A stretch of DNA of 64,000 bases from Actinokineospora alba (GCF_004362515.1 NZ_SNXU01000001.1:6882001-6946000); one strand, 5' to 3'. Counted from the stretch's first letter, positions 7,850-16,867 are shown. Program-made: numbers and translations. The notes: a model not told the origin generated them from the letters alone.

Positions 7850-9262
7850 GTGAGGGCGACACGCCATAGTTCAAGATCCCGATACGTAACAGCCGCGATC
7901 ATCGGCGCCACCACTATCTCACTCTCCCTGTGGGGAGCCACCGCCGCGGCGGCGCAGAACGCCGACCTCGGCGAGCCCAACTTCGTCACCAGCCCCAACG
8001 TGCGCCAGGTGGCCAACGTGCCCGCCACCGCGCCACTGCTCGGCGGCGGCGCCCGGTCCTCGGACCTCGCGTTCACCGGCGACTACGCCATCGGCGGCAA
8101 CTACAACGGCTTCACCATCTACGACATCAAGCACCCGAAGAAGCCCAAGATCGTCAGCCAGGTGCTCTGCCCCGGCTCGCAGGGCGACGTCAGCGTCGCG
8201 GGCGATCTGCTGTTCTACTCCGTCGACGCGCGCCGCAGCGACGACTCCTGCAAGTCCACCGCCGCGACCGACCCGGAGAAGTACTGGGAGGGCGTGCGGA
8301 TCTTCGACATCAGCGACAAGGCCAACCCGAAGTACGTGAAGTCGGTCGAGACCGACTGCGGGTCGCACACGCACACGATGGTGCCGGACAAGGCGGGCAC
8401 GGACGTCTACCTGTACGTGTCGTCCTACGGCCCGTCGACCTCCATCGCGCGATGCAAGCCGCCGCACGACAAGATCTCGATCATCAAGGTGCCGCTGGCG
8501 AACCCGACCGCGGCGACGGTCAGCTCCGCCCCGGTCGTCTTCCCGAACGGTGGCAACTCGGGCATCCCCGGAAGCTTCCCGGACCACCACGTCCGTGAGA
8601 CCAGCGGTTGCCACGACATCACCGCCTTCCCCGAGAAGGACCTCGCCGCGGGCGCCTGCATGGGTGACGGCGTGCTGTTCGACATCTCCGACCGCGCGGC
8701 CCCCAAGGTGATCGAGCAGATCCAGGACAACGCGAACTTCGCGTTCTGGCACTCGGCGACGTTCAACAACGACGGCACCAAGGTCATCTTCACCGACGAG
8801 CTCGGCGGCGGCGGCGCGGCGACCTGCAAGCCGGAGATCGGCCAGGTTCGCGGCGCGGACGGCATCTACGACATCGTCGGCACCGACCTCGTCTTCAAGA
8901 GCTACTTCAAGATCCCGCGGCACGACAGCGAGATCTGCGTGGCGCACAACGGGTCGCTGATCCCGGTGGCGGGCAAGGACATCATGGTCCAGTCCTGGTA
9001 CAAGGGCGGCGTCTCGATCTGGGACTTCACCGACTCGGCGAACCCGCGCGAGATCGGGCACTTCGACCCGCTGCCGTCGCGAATCGGCCCGTCGGGCACG
9101 TGGTCGGCTTACTACTACAACGGCTACATCTACTCGAACGACGGTCAGCAGGGCCTTGACGTGCTGCAGATCAACGACCCGCTGACCGATGAGGCGAAGT
9201 CGGTTCACCAGAAGGTGTTCAACGCGCAGACCCAGTACTCGCTGCGTCACGGCAACAACTGA
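7850..9262 (+). CDS. Exported LVIVD-repeat propeller protein 2
   Basis: A 470-residue paralogue of the preceding protein, starting at GTG 7850 with GAGGGG upstream. The signal peptide (residues 1-35) ends in an AAAAQ cleavage region. The mature part keeps the same landmarks: TGDYAIGGNYNGFTIYDI, VRIFDISDKANPKYVKSV, CGSHTHTMVPDKAGTDVY, FWHSATFNNDGTKVIFTDE and CVAHNGSLIPVAGKDIMV. The double-Cys positions flanking DDSC and LCPG are shared by all three copies, suggesting conserved disulfides in an extracytoplasmic propeller. No enzyme motif is recognised. No obvious terminator separates it from the third copy. Confidence 0.85.
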   Translation: MRATRHSSRSRYVTAAIIGATTISLSLWGATAAAAQNADLGEPNFVTSPNVRQVANVPATAPLLGGGARSSDLAFTGDYAIGGNYNGFTIYDIKHPKKPKIVSQVLCPGSQGDVSVAGDLLFYSVDARRSDDSCKSTAATDPEKYWEGVRIFDISDKANPKYVKSVETDCGSHTHTMVPDKAGTDVYLYVSSYGPSTSIARCKPPHDKISIIKVPLANPTAATVSSAPVVFPNGGNSGIPGSFPDHHVRETSGCHDITAFPEKDLAAGACMGDGVLFDISDRAAPKVIEQIQDNANFAFWHSATFNNDGTKVIFTDELGGGGAATCKPEIGQVRGADGIYDIVGTDLVFKSYFKIPRHDSEICVAHNGSLIPVAGKDIMVQSWYKGGVSIWDFTDSANPREIGHFDPLPSRIGPSGTWSAYYYNGYIYSNDGQQGLDVLQINDPLTDEAKSVHQKVFNAQTQYSLRHGNN

Positions 9263-9310
9263 CCGAGCCACCGTTCTCGGGATCGCGGATGGCGAAGATC
9301 ACACCGCCCC

Positions 9311-9324
9311 GAGATACTGCGTGG
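9311..9324 (+). promoter_or_regulatory. Conserved upstream element of LVIVD gene 3
   Basis: GAGATACTGCGTGG matches the element at 7806-7819 at 12 of 14 positions and lies at the same 31-bp distance from its start codon. Confidence 0.4.
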
Positions 9325-9354
9325 TACAGACCTGCAGGGAATGAAGGGAAAAGA

Positions 9355-10779
9355 GTGAAGTCAATTCACTTCAGCAAGAGGTCTCGCCGGGCCGCGCTCG
9401 CGCTGCTCGGAGTGGCCGCGGCAGGCCTGTCGGTGGTGGGCGGTCCGTCCGCCGCCGCTCAGGACTTCCCGGCCGACGACGAGATCGTCACCAGCGCGAA
9501 CGTCTCGCACCTGGTCAACGTCCCGCCCACCGGCCCGCTCTCCGGGCCGAGTTCGGTCGGCACGGACCTGGCCTTCAGCGGCGACCACGCCATTGTGGGC
9601 AACTACCTCGGGTTCACGATCTACGACATCAAGAACCCGAAGAAGCCGACGATCACCAGCCAGGTGCTCTGCCCCGGCGCGCAGAACGACATCTCGGTGA
9701 GCGGGAACCTCGTGTTCCTCTCCACCGACTCCCGGCGCACCGACGACTCGTGCAACTCCGCCTCCCAGAGCGACCCCGAGAAGTACTGGGAGGGCATGAA
9801 GATCTTCGACATCAGCGACAAGGCGAACCCGAAGTACGTCGCGGCTGTCGCGACCGACTGCGGATCGCACACGCACACGCTGGTGCCGGACAAGCGCGGC
9901 AAGGACGTCTACCTCTACGTGTCGTCCTACGGCCCGTCGGCGGCGCTGGCCAAGTGCAAGCCGCCGCACGACAAGATCACGATCATCAAGGTGCCGATCA
10001 AGAACCCGTCGGCCGCGGCGATCGTGGCCACCCCGGTGCTGTTCCCGAACGGCGGCAGCCCGGGCAAGCCCGGCACGGTCGAGACCGGCTACGTGGTGCC
10101 GACCAGCGGCTGCCACGACATCACCGTCTTCCCGGCCAAGAACCTGGCCGCGGGCGCGTGCATGGGTGAAGGCGTGCTGATGGACATCTCCGACCGGGAG
10201 AAGCCGCGGGTGTTCAACACCGTGCGCGACGACGACCACTTCGCGTTCTGGCACTCGGCGACGTTCAACAACGACGGCACCAAGGTCGTCTTCACCGACG
10301 AGCTCGGTGGCGGCGGCGCGGCGACGTGCAACGCCAAGATCGGCCCGACCCGCGGTGCCAACGGCATCTACGACATCACCGGCCGCGGCGACGAGCGCAA
10401 GCTCGAGTTCCGCAGCTTCTTCAAGATCGACCGTCACCAGACGGACGAGGAGAACTGCGTCGCGCACAACGGCTCGCTGATCCCCGTCCCGGGCAAGGAC
10501 ATCATGGTCCAGGCCTGGTACATGGGCGGCGTGCAGGTGTTCGACTTCACCGACTCGCGGGCGCCGAAGCAGATCGGCTTCTTCGAGCGTGGCCCGGCCG
10601 CCGACCCGAACACCGGTGGTGGTGTCTGGTCGTCGTACTACTACAACGGCTACATCTACGCCTCGGACATCGGCAAGGGTTTCGACGTCATCGAGATCAA
10701 CGACCCCGCGACGAACGTGGCGCGCGGTCACAAGTGGACTGAGCTGAACGTCCAGACGCAGTACGGCTACGGCAGGTAA
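9355..10779 (+). CDS. Exported LVIVD-repeat propeller protein 3
   Basis: The product has about 474 residues from GTG 9355, chosen because GAAGGGA precedes it and the signal peptide (KRSRRAALALLGVAAAGL ending SAAAQ) follows at once. An in-frame ATG at 9289 would add a polar, non-signal extension. Propeller units GFTIYDIKNPKKPTITSQV and MKIFDISDKANPKYVAAV, and the His-rich patches CGSHTHTLVPDKRGKDVY and FWHSATFNNDGTKVVFTDE, match the other two copies. This looks like local gene triplication of an envelope or secreted protein of unknown role. It ends at a strong hairpin. Confidence 0.85.
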   Translation: MKSIHFSKRSRRAALALLGVAAAGLSVVGGPSAAAQDFPADDEIVTSANVSHLVNVPPTGPLSGPSSVGTDLAFSGDHAIVGNYLGFTIYDIKNPKKPTITSQVLCPGAQNDISVSGNLVFLSTDSRRTDDSCNSASQSDPEKYWEGMKIFDISDKANPKYVAAVATDCGSHTHTLVPDKRGKDVYLYVSSYGPSAALAKCKPPHDKITIIKVPIKNPSAAAIVATPVLFPNGGSPGKPGTVETGYVVPTSGCHDITVFPAKNLAAGACMGEGVLMDISDREKPRVFNTVRDDDHFAFWHSATFNNDGTKVVFTDELGGGGAATCNAKIGPTRGANGIYDITGRGDERKLEFRSFFKIDRHQTDEENCVAHNGSLIPVPGKDIMVQAWYMGGVQVFDFTDSRAPKQIGFFERGPAADPNTGGGVWSSYYYNGYIYASDIGKGFDVIEINDPATNVARGHKWTELNVQTQYGYGR

Positions 10780-10793
10780 TCAGCTGCACGACG

Positions 10794-10824
10794 AAGGGCC
10801 CGCGGTCACCCGCGGGCCCTTTTC
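10794..10824 (+). terminator. Terminator after LVIVD gene 3
   Basis: A 12-bp perfect stem, AAGGGCCCGCGG pairing with CCGCGGGCCCTT, with a 4-nt loop followed by TTT. It sits between convergent genes and could serve both. Confidence 0.8.
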
Positions 10825-10830
10825 GTTGGC

Positions 10831-11439
10831 TCAGACGGTTTCCACGACCTGGTCGTACTCCAGGCGCGGGCCGCGCGGGAACGCGGCGTCCGCACCGGGG
10901 TTGCCGATGTTGACCACGACCAGCGAGCGCTTGCGGCCGTCGGGGAAGAACTCGCGGTCGACACCGGCGGCGTCGAAGCCCGCCATCGGACCGGCGGCCA
11001 GCCCGGCGGCGCGCACCCCGAGCACGAAGTAGCCGACCTGCAGGGCGGCGTTGAACCTCGCGTTGTCGGTCCGGTGGGTCTCGTCGGCGTAGTAGTCCTT
11101 GGCCCCCGGCAGGTGCGGGAAGAGGGTGGGCAGGTGCTCGTGGAAGTCCACGTCGGCGGCCAGGATCGCGACGAGCGGCGCGGCCGCGGTCTTGGCGCGG
11201 TTGGCCTCCGCGAGCAGCGGCAGCAGGCGCTCGCGGGCCTCGTCGGAGCGGACCAGCAGCACGCGCAGGGGCTGGCCGTTCATCGCGGTGGGCGCCCACT
11301 TGACCAGGTCGTAGATCGCGCGGACCTGTTCGTCGGCCACCGGCTCGGCGGAGAAGGTGTTCGCGGTGCGGGCCTCACGGAACAGCAAGTCCTGGGCGTC
11401 CTGCGGGAGGGCGAGGGTGGCGTTCAGGGTGGCGGTCAT
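10831..11439 (-). CDS. Nitroreductase family (malonic semialdehyde reductase/RutE-like)
   Basis: The product has 202 residues from ATG 11439, which is preceded by AAGGGGAC. An upstream in-frame ATG lacks a ribosome site. The FMN-dependent nitroreductase fold is indicated by RTANTF near the N-terminus, VKWAPTAMNGQPLRVLLV around residues 45-62, the mid-region GYFVLGVRAAGLAAGPMAGFD and the C-terminal VNIGNP. This combination is typical of the HadB/RutE subfamily, which reduces small aldehydes or quinones with NAD(P)H. The promoter holds two exact 16-bp direct repeats, suggesting control by a dedicated repressor or activator. Confidence 0.88.
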   Translation of the reverse strand: MTATLNATLALPQDAQDLLFREARTANTFSAEPVADEQVRAIYDLVKWAPTAMNGQPLRVLLVRSDEARERLLPLLAEANRAKTAAAPLVAILAADVDFHEHLPTLFPHLPGAKDYYADETHRTDNARFNAALQVGYFVLGVRAAGLAAGPMAGFDAAGVDREFFPDGRKRSLVVVNIGNPGADAAFPRGPRLEYDQVVETV

Positions 11440-11484
11440 CAGGTCCCCTTGGTCGGGCGGGCGGTTCACTGATGGCCAACTTGA

Positions 11485-11521
11485 TTGAGAGCTTGACTAT
11501 TCCAGTTGAGAGCTTGACTAT
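11485..11521 (-). promoter_or_regulatory. Twin direct repeats upstream of nitroreductase gene
   Basis: TTGAGAGCTTGACTAT occurs exactly at 11485-11500 and again at 11506-11521, a 21-bp period equal to two helical turns. The pair lies 46 bp upstream of the nitroreductase start, where an operator or activator site would be expected. The cognate factor is not identified. Confidence 0.5.
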
Positions 11522-11541
11522 CTCGTGAGCCGCGCCACTCC

Positions 11542-12261
11542 CTACGTGCGGAGTTTGTAAGGAACCACGTCGGCGAGGAAGTCGTCCGCGATCTTGTCCG
11601 CGACCACCACCGGGTCCAGCGGACTGCCCAGGCGCTCGGACAGCGCCCGGATCTCCGCCGCCCGCTTCTCCAGGATCTTGGTCAGGACGCGCTTGCCCCG
11701 CAGCCACAGCATGGGCGCCACGACCGGCCTGAGCAGGCCCTTGCCCCGCACGTCGGCTTCGACGTCGACCGTCCAGCCGGGCCGGACCCAGGCTTTGACG
11801 ACGCCGACAACCCGGTCGTGCTCGATCGAACCGACCAGCTGGGGCGCGTCCTCCTGGAGCCGGTCAAGGTCGAGCGCGGCCGTCCCCCGCACGGTGCCCG
11901 CGAGGCCCTCGACGCTCCCGTCGAACGTCGCGTCGACCTTCGAGGCGCCTTTGGCCACGGTGACCTCGATCGGCACGTCACCCGCCCGGTCCACTCGCAC
12001 CCGCACCTCGGTCGGGCTGTCGGCGACCACCTCGGCGACGTAGTGACCAGGCCGCTCCCCCGCGGTGACGACTTCGTAGCGGGCGCCCGCGCGGGCGTGC
12101 TCGCCCGCCACCAGCGCCAACCCCTCCCGCCGCCGCCCGTCGACCAGCACGACACCGTCGTCGTCGAACACCAACTCCTGCCACCGCTTCACCAGCAGCG
12201 GCACGACCTCCGCGATGGAGTCGTCCACTCCGACAAGCGTGACGGCGCTTTTGATCCGCAT
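11542..12261 (-). CDS. Hypothetical cytoplasmic protein
   Basis: A 239-residue protein starting MRIKSAVTLVG at 12261. It has no signal peptide or membrane helix. The middle is strand-rich with alternating polar and hydrophobic residues (RYEVVTAGERPGHYVAEVVAD), and the C-terminal third is helical and basic (LRGKRVLTKILEKRAAEIRALSERL is broken here only to note its character). An SRPBCC-like or lipid-binding fold is possible, but no family motif is certain. It lies on the same strand as the nitroreductase gene, whose promoter starts just beyond its stop, so the two are probably transcribed separately. Confidence 0.6.
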   Translation of the reverse strand: MRIKSAVTLVGVDDSIAEVVPLLVKRWQELVFDDDGVVLVDGRRREGLALVAGEHARAGARYEVVTAGERPGHYVAEVVADSPTEVRVRVDRAGDVPIEVTVAKGASKVDATFDGSVEGLAGTVRGTAALDLDRLQEDAPQLVGSIEHDRVVGVVKAWVRPGWTVDVEADVRGKGLLRPVVAPMLWLRGKRVLTKILEKRAAEIRALSERLGSPLDPVVVADKIADDFLADVVPYKLRT

Positions 12262-12303
12262 CCGCGCAGCGTAAAGCCGCGCACGCCGGCGCGCTCGGGA
12301 TGA

Positions 12304-12786
12304 TCAGCCGCCGTGGGCGTGCAGCCGGTCCACTTCGGCGCGCAGGGCCTCAACCTCTTCGGCGAGCGCGAGCACGTCCACTTGGGACGCCCAGTCGCGG
12401 CTCAGCGATCCGCTCGTCCAACTCCCTGATCGCCACGGGCACCGTGACACGGGGAACCGCGATCAACTCGTCCGCCGCGGACACGTCCCGGGCAGTGGCG
12501 GGCCTGCCGCTGATGAAGGCGGTCAGCTGCCGCTCGATCCTTCGGCATCACCTCATACCCGGCCAGGGCACCTGGCACACCAGCGCGATCAGCAGGTGAT
12601 CCGTGCCGATGTGGTCGCCCTCGACTCGGCGGCGGCGTCCGCCGACAGCAACCCACGCACCAGATGCCCGACACCCACACAGCCGTCGGCCGACACCGCA
12701 GCATACTCCGTCGCCCGCGACACCACCGACGCCATCCGTCGCGTGTAGCGGCGGTTCCAACGCCTGTCCGAGTGCGCCGCACTCAT
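12304..12786 (-). pseudogene. Decayed Clp N-domain-type gene
   Basis: Three reading frames on the minus strand together resemble a Clp repeat (N) domain protein. The first starts near 12786 and has EYAAVSADGCVGVGHLVRGLL. The next, after a shift near 12620, has GDHIGTDHLLIALV, a typical Clp-N HIGTEHLLLAL-like motif. The last parts read IERQLTAFISGRPATARDV and, after another shift, VEALRAEVDRLHAHGG before a stop at 12304. At least two frameshifts separate these pieces. The intact ancestor was probably a small ClpC-N-like accessory protein. Sequencing error is the alternative explanation. Confidence 0.55.
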
Positions 12787-12840
12787 CGATGCCTCCCCCG
12801 GCCGAGCCTTTGTTCTCGGTCTCCGCGGGAATGTACGCAC

Positions 12841-13872
12841 TCAGCCCAGAGCTGTGGGGGAATGCGCGTCCCGCAACAGCAGAGTGGGCTTGCCCGAGCC
12901 GTCTGCGGGGACGGTCCAGACCTCCTTGCCGCCGTCGTCGAGTTGCTGGGCGTAGGCGAGGGTGGAGTTGTCCAGCCAGGCCGCCTGGTCGTCCACGCTG
13001 CGGGTCTCGGCGGTGGTGGTGACCTGGCCGGTGGCGAGGTCCAGCACGGAGAGCCGCCAGCCCAGGGTGTAGTCGCCGTCGATGGCCGCCTTGAACGCGA
13101 TCCGGGTGCCGTCGGGCGCGAGCGAGGGGCATTCGACCTGGGCGCGCAGGGTCTGGACGGTCCGGGCCGCGAAGTCGCCCTTGACCAGGTACCGCTGCCC
13201 GTCGGTGTACATCGTGGCGTAGAAGGTGTTGTCGTCGGCGGTGAAGGTGACGCCCCAGTAGTTGACGTCGACCGACTGGTACGGCTTGCCGTCCCGGGTG
13301 ACGGCGAAGGTCTCCAGCGTCTTGAACAGGGTTCCCGTCTTGGTGTCGTAGATCCCGGTGCGGGTGGCGAAGTTGAGGGTGGCGTAGCTGTCGCCGCCGA
13401 CGAAAGCCGTCCACGACACCATCCGGCCGCTGGCCGACACGCGGACCCGGTTGGGCACGCCGCTGACCTCGATCACCTTGCGTTCCCGCAGTTCCGCGTC
13501 GAGGACGCGCATCGACACCGTGCCGAGCACCCCGTCGGCGAACAGGCACGCGGCCGTCCCCGCGGCGGCGTAGACGCGGTCGCACTTGGTCGCGGACACC
13601 GCACGGGCGCCGCCCGGGTTGGCCTTGTCGACCGTGGTCACCTGTCCGGTGCTCGTCAGGGTGAGCACCCGCGGACTCGGCGCCAGGGACACCGCCTCGG
13701 CCGTGGTCTCGATGGGCTTGGCCGAGTCCTTGGACTGGATGTAGCCGATCGCCAGGCCCGCCAAGGCGACGGTGGCGACCACTGTGGTGGCGATACGGGC
13801 GGTGCGCCCGAACCTGGGCGGCGCGGGCGGGTTTACCGGCGTCTCGGTCTCAAGTGTGGACGGCTCGGTCAT
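12841..13872 (-). CDS. Membrane-anchored propeller-like protein
   Basis: A 343-residue protein with a Pro-rich cytoplasmic N-terminus, one membrane anchor at about residues 26-46 (RIATTVVATVALAGLAIGYI) and an external domain rich in propeller-like strands. TolB-like turns are visible, for example CPSLAPDGTRIAFKAAIDGD and LSVLDLATGQVTTT. Its last-resort function could be sensing or binding, but no motif decides this. Its first codons overlap the end of the upstream MFS gene by 4 bp (ATGA), which is strong evidence of co-transcription with that transporter. Confidence 0.7.
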   Translation of the reverse strand: MTEPSTLETETPVNPPAPPRFGRTARIATTVVATVALAGLAIGYIQSKDSAKPIETTAEAVSLAPSPRVLTLTSTGQVTTVDKANPGGARAVSATKCDRVYAAAGTAACLFADGVLGTVSMRVLDAELRERKVIEVSGVPNRVRVSASGRMVSWTAFVGGDSYATLNFATRTGIYDTKTGTLFKTLETFAVTRDGKPYQSVDVNYWGVTFTADDNTFYATMYTDGQRYLVKGDFAARTVQTLRAQVECPSLAPDGTRIAFKAAIDGDYTLGWRLSVLDLATGQVTTTAETRSVDDQAAWLDNSTLAYAQQLDDGGKEVWTVPADGSGKPTLLLRDAHSPTALG

Positions 13873-15134
13873 GCGGTCACCTCAGTGTCGGAAGTGGTGG
13901 ATCGGGTGAACAGCAGCAGCGCCGTGGCCACGACGGCCAGCACGGTGACCCCGGCGGCCAGCCTGCTGGCGGCGACCGGTCCCCACAGCTGCCAGGCGAG
14001 TCCGAACAGGACGGACGAGGCCAGATAGGCGAGGGCCTGCCCCGTCTGGATCAGGGCGATGCCGGTGGTGCGCAGGTCTTCGGGCACCACCCGCCCGGCC
14101 ATCGCCATCAGCACCCCATCCGTCGCGGCGTAGAACAATCCGTAAAGGACCGGCACCGCGACCAGGAGCGGCCAGCCCCCCAGCGGGCCGAACAGGAGCA
14201 GGTAGACCGCGATCAGGGCCACGTAGCCGCCGAGCAGGATCGGCGCCCGGCCGACCCGGTCGGCCAGCGCTCCCAAGGGAATGGCCAGCAGCAGGTACGC
14301 CAGGCTGGTGCCCACCGCGAGCAGCGGGAACCAGCCGAGCTCGATCGCCTCCCGGCGCTGCAGCAGCAGGTAGACGAAGCCGTCACCGATCACCGCGAAG
14401 CCGAGCAGGCAGGCGGCAAGCAGCAGCCTGCGCACCGGTGCGTTCCGCAGCAGCGAAGTGACGTCGGGGCGGGCGATCCGCGCCGCGGGCGGGCGGTCGT
14501 CGACCCGGTCGCGCACGAACAGCACGAGGATGAGCACCCCGAGCGCGGCGATGCAGGAACTGGTGACCAAGACCGCGTCGAAGGCCTGGCCCGCCGCGGC
14601 CAGCACCGCGATGGCGACGAGCGGGCCGAGGAACGCGCCGAAGCTGTCCATGGCCCGGTGCACACCGAAAGCGCGGCCCAGCGCGTGCGGCGGCGCGGAC
14701 AGGCTGATCAGCGCGTCCCGGGGCGCGGTGCGCAAGCCCTTGCCCGCCCGGTCGAAGGCGATCACGACCCCGATCGCGCCCACCGAGCGGCCCGCGAGGA
14801 GCAGCCCGAGCTTGGCCAGCGCCGACATCGCGTACCCGACGCCCGCCACCGCCTTGGGTTTGCGGATCCGGTCCGCGACGTAGCCACCGACGAGCCGCAG
14901 CAGCGCGGTGGCGCCGGTGTAGATCCCGTCGATCACGCCGTAGGCCACCGGGCTCATCGACAGGCCGAACACCAGGTACACGGGCAGGATCGCGCTGACC
15001 ATCTCGGCGGAGATGTCGGTGACGAGGCTGACCGAGCCGAGTGCGAACACATTGCCGCCGACGACGGCCAACCCCCGTCGGCGGGTGCCGTCCGGCTCTT
15101 CGGCGGCCGGGCGGTCGATCGAGGACAGGTACAT
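13869..15134 (-). CDS. MFS transporter
   Basis: A 421-residue, roughly 12-helix major facilitator protein. The segment GIYTGATALLRLVGGYVADRIRKPKAV is the family A-like loop between helices 2 and 3, and GALADRVGRAP repeats this loop in the second half. A long cytoplasmic central loop (VRDRVDDRPPAARIARPD) joins the halves. The substrate is unknown, and export of a small molecule is the usual role for this group. It is co-transcribed with the downstream propeller protein through a 4-bp overlap, and an upstream hairpin separates it from the phosphatase gene. Confidence 0.88.
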   Translation of the reverse strand: MYLSSIDRPAAEEPDGTRRRGLAVVGGNVFALGSVSLVTDISAEMVSAILPVYLVFGLSMSPVAYGVIDGIYTGATALLRLVGGYVADRIRKPKAVAGVGYAMSALAKLGLLLAGRSVGAIGVVIAFDRAGKGLRTAPRDALISLSAPPHALGRAFGVHRAMDSFGAFLGPLVAIAVLAAAGQAFDAVLVTSSCIAALGVLILVLFVRDRVDDRPPAARIARPDVTSLLRNAPVRRLLLAACLLGFAVIGDGFVYLLLQRREAIELGWFPLLAVGTSLAYLLLAIPLGALADRVGRAPILLGGYVALIAVYLLLFGPLGGWPLLVAVPVLYGLFYAATDGVLMAMAGRVVPEDLRTTGIALIQTGQALAYLASSVLFGLAWQLWGPVAASRLAAGVTVLAVVATALLLFTRSTTSDTEVTA

Positions 15135-15161
15135 ACCGGCATCCGTTCCAGGTGAGCGGGA

Positions 15162-15191
15162 GGGTGCCCTCCCCGGCCGGGGAGGGCACCC
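15162..15191 (-). terminator. Hairpin between phosphatase and MFS genes
   Basis: A perfect uninterrupted 15-bp inverted repeat, GGGTGCCCTCCCCGG joined to its complement. It lies 16 bp beyond the phosphatase stop and just upstream of the MFS start, consistent with terminating the phosphatase transcript. Confidence 0.7.
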
Positions 15192-15206
15192 GTCACTGGC
15201 CTGCTA

Positions 15207-16622
15207 TCAGTGGCACGCGGTGGTGCCGCTGTCGGTGAAGGTCTTGCCCGCCTCGGGGACGAACTGCCAGTCGTAGCTGTTGGCGTGCAGCGTCAGCTTA
15301 AGCACGCCCCAGGTGCTGCTGTTGCGCACCTGGCTGTTGGGCTGGATGGTGCCGAAACCACCCAGGCCGGTGCCGCCCATGCCCGCGACGAACTGCCGGA
15401 TGCCGCGGGTGTTGTCCAGGCCGCCGGTCGAGTTCATCGGGGCGAACCGCTCGTAGTTGTGGTTGTGCCCGGTGACGATCACCTCGGCGTTGAAGTCGTA
15501 AAGCGCCTTGTAAAGCGGCGAGACCGAGGTGTTCGGGCCGTGGCTGGCGCCCGAGGTGTAGCGCGGGTGGTGCCAGTAGGCCGCGGTGCACGGCTTGGTG
15601 CTGGCGGCCAGGTCGGCGCGCAGCCACTGCTCCTGGGTCGAGCCCGCGGAGCAGGACACGACCGAGCAGTTGGAGTTGAGCGCGACGATGTGCCAGTTGC
15701 CCAGGTCGAAGGAGTAGTAGCCCTTGCCCGGGGTGCCCGCGGAAGCGCCGAAGTAGTTGAAGTAACCCGACGCGCCCGAGGTGTGGTACTCGTGGTTGCC
15801 GGTGGCGGGCTTGGTGCGGGACTTGTGCCTGCCCCAGGTCGGGCCGTAGCAGTTGGTGTAGTCCGAGGCGGTGCCGTCCGGGTAGGCAGTGTCGCCGATG
15901 GCCATGACCGTGCCGGTGATGCCGTCGAGCAGGTTGGCGGTGGCCGCGTCGCCCGCGGTGCCGCAGTTGGCGATGTCGCCCGCGCCGACCAGCACCGGGT
16001 CACCCGAAGGCGCAGGTGTGGTGGTGGTCGGGGTGGTCGTGGTCGTGCCGGAGGTGACCACCAGTTGCGGCGCGTTGGCGCCGGTCTCCCGGGAGTCCCA
16101 GTAGGCGCCGTCACCGTTGGTGGAGGTGCCGCCGATGCTGAAGGTGCCGTTGCCCGTGACGTGGGAGGTCACGTCGATCTCGTACCAGGTGCTCGCGGTG
16201 ACCGCGCCGAGGGTGCCCAGCGTGGCTCCGCCGATGGCGGGCTGGTTGTTCCAGGTGACACCGGTCTCGGACCAGCTGGTGTCGACCATGGCCCGCCAGG
16301 TGCCGCCGCTGGGGCTGCCACCGGTGCCGTTCACGTGGATGCGGAGCTTGGCGCTGGTGACCGCCGAGGTGAGGCCGCTGACGCTGAACTTCAGGAACGT
16401 CTTGCGGACCGGGGAGTTGTCCACGACGAACTGCGTCGACGTGCCGTAGTTGGTGGTGGCGGTGGTGTCCTGGACGTAGGTGTCCGCGACCGCGGTGAAG
16501 GTGTTCGTCGCCGCGGCGGCGATCTGGGGAGACAGGAGGGCGATCGAGCCCGCGACGGTGGCGGCGACGGTGGCCACCCCGATCGACGAGCGGATGAGGC
16601 GTCGGCTACTTCGTAAACCCAT
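15207..16622 (-). CDS. Secreted DNRLRE-domain metallophosphatase
   Basis: The product has 471 residues from ATG 16622, with AGAAGG upstream. A Tat/Sec-like signal (RSSRRLIRSSIG then a hydrophobic core, ending AAAAT) is followed by a DNRLRE/CBM96-type beta domain at about residues 38-195 (ADTYVQDTTATTNYGTSTQ). A Thr-rich linker leads to a calcineurin-like phosphatase domain. Metal motifs are visible: GAGDIANCG, AIGDTAYPDG, GNHEYHT, YWHHPRYTSG and VTGHNHNYER. The enzyme probably hydrolyses phosphomonoesters or diesters outside the cell, perhaps bound to a polymer through the N-terminal domain. Confidence 0.93.
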   Translation of the reverse strand: MGLRSSRRLIRSSIGVATVAATVAGSIALLSPQIAAAATNTFTAVADTYVQDTTATTNYGTSTQFVVDNSPVRKTFLKFSVSGLTSAVTSAKLRIHVNGTGGSPSGGTWRAMVDTSWSETGVTWNNQPAIGGATLGTLGAVTASTWYEIDVTSHVTGNGTFSIGGTSTNGDGAYWDSRETGANAPQLVVTSGTTTTTPTTTTPAPSGDPVLVGAGDIANCGTAGDAATANLLDGITGTVMAIGDTAYPDGTASDYTNCYGPTWGRHKSRTKPATGNHEYHTSGASGYFNYFGASAGTPGKGYYSFDLGNWHIVALNSNCSVVSCSAGSTQEQWLRADLAASTKPCTAAYWHHPRYTSGASHGPNTSVSPLYKALYDFNAEVIVTGHNHNYERFAPMNSTGGLDNTRGIRQFVAGMGGTGLGGFGTIQPNSQVRNSSTWGVLKLTLHANSYDWQFVPEAGKTFTDSGTTACH

Positions 16623-16867
16623 CTGTGCCTTCTCTCTCTTGCGAGGATGCGGCCGCGCTTGGGGGGAGCGCTGCCGCCGCAGAAGGCTAGAGATCAAGAA
16701 CATCAGCGGACTGGCGTCGGCACGAACATCGAATGAACACGGAACCGGTGTTGAACACCAGGCGACGTTGGGCCATTTGGTCCACTGAGGACGGTTCGCC
16801 AAGAATTCGCGGCCCGGCAACCTATGGGCCACGCACTCAACTTGTTGAGGGGCTTCGCTTCCCGTTC

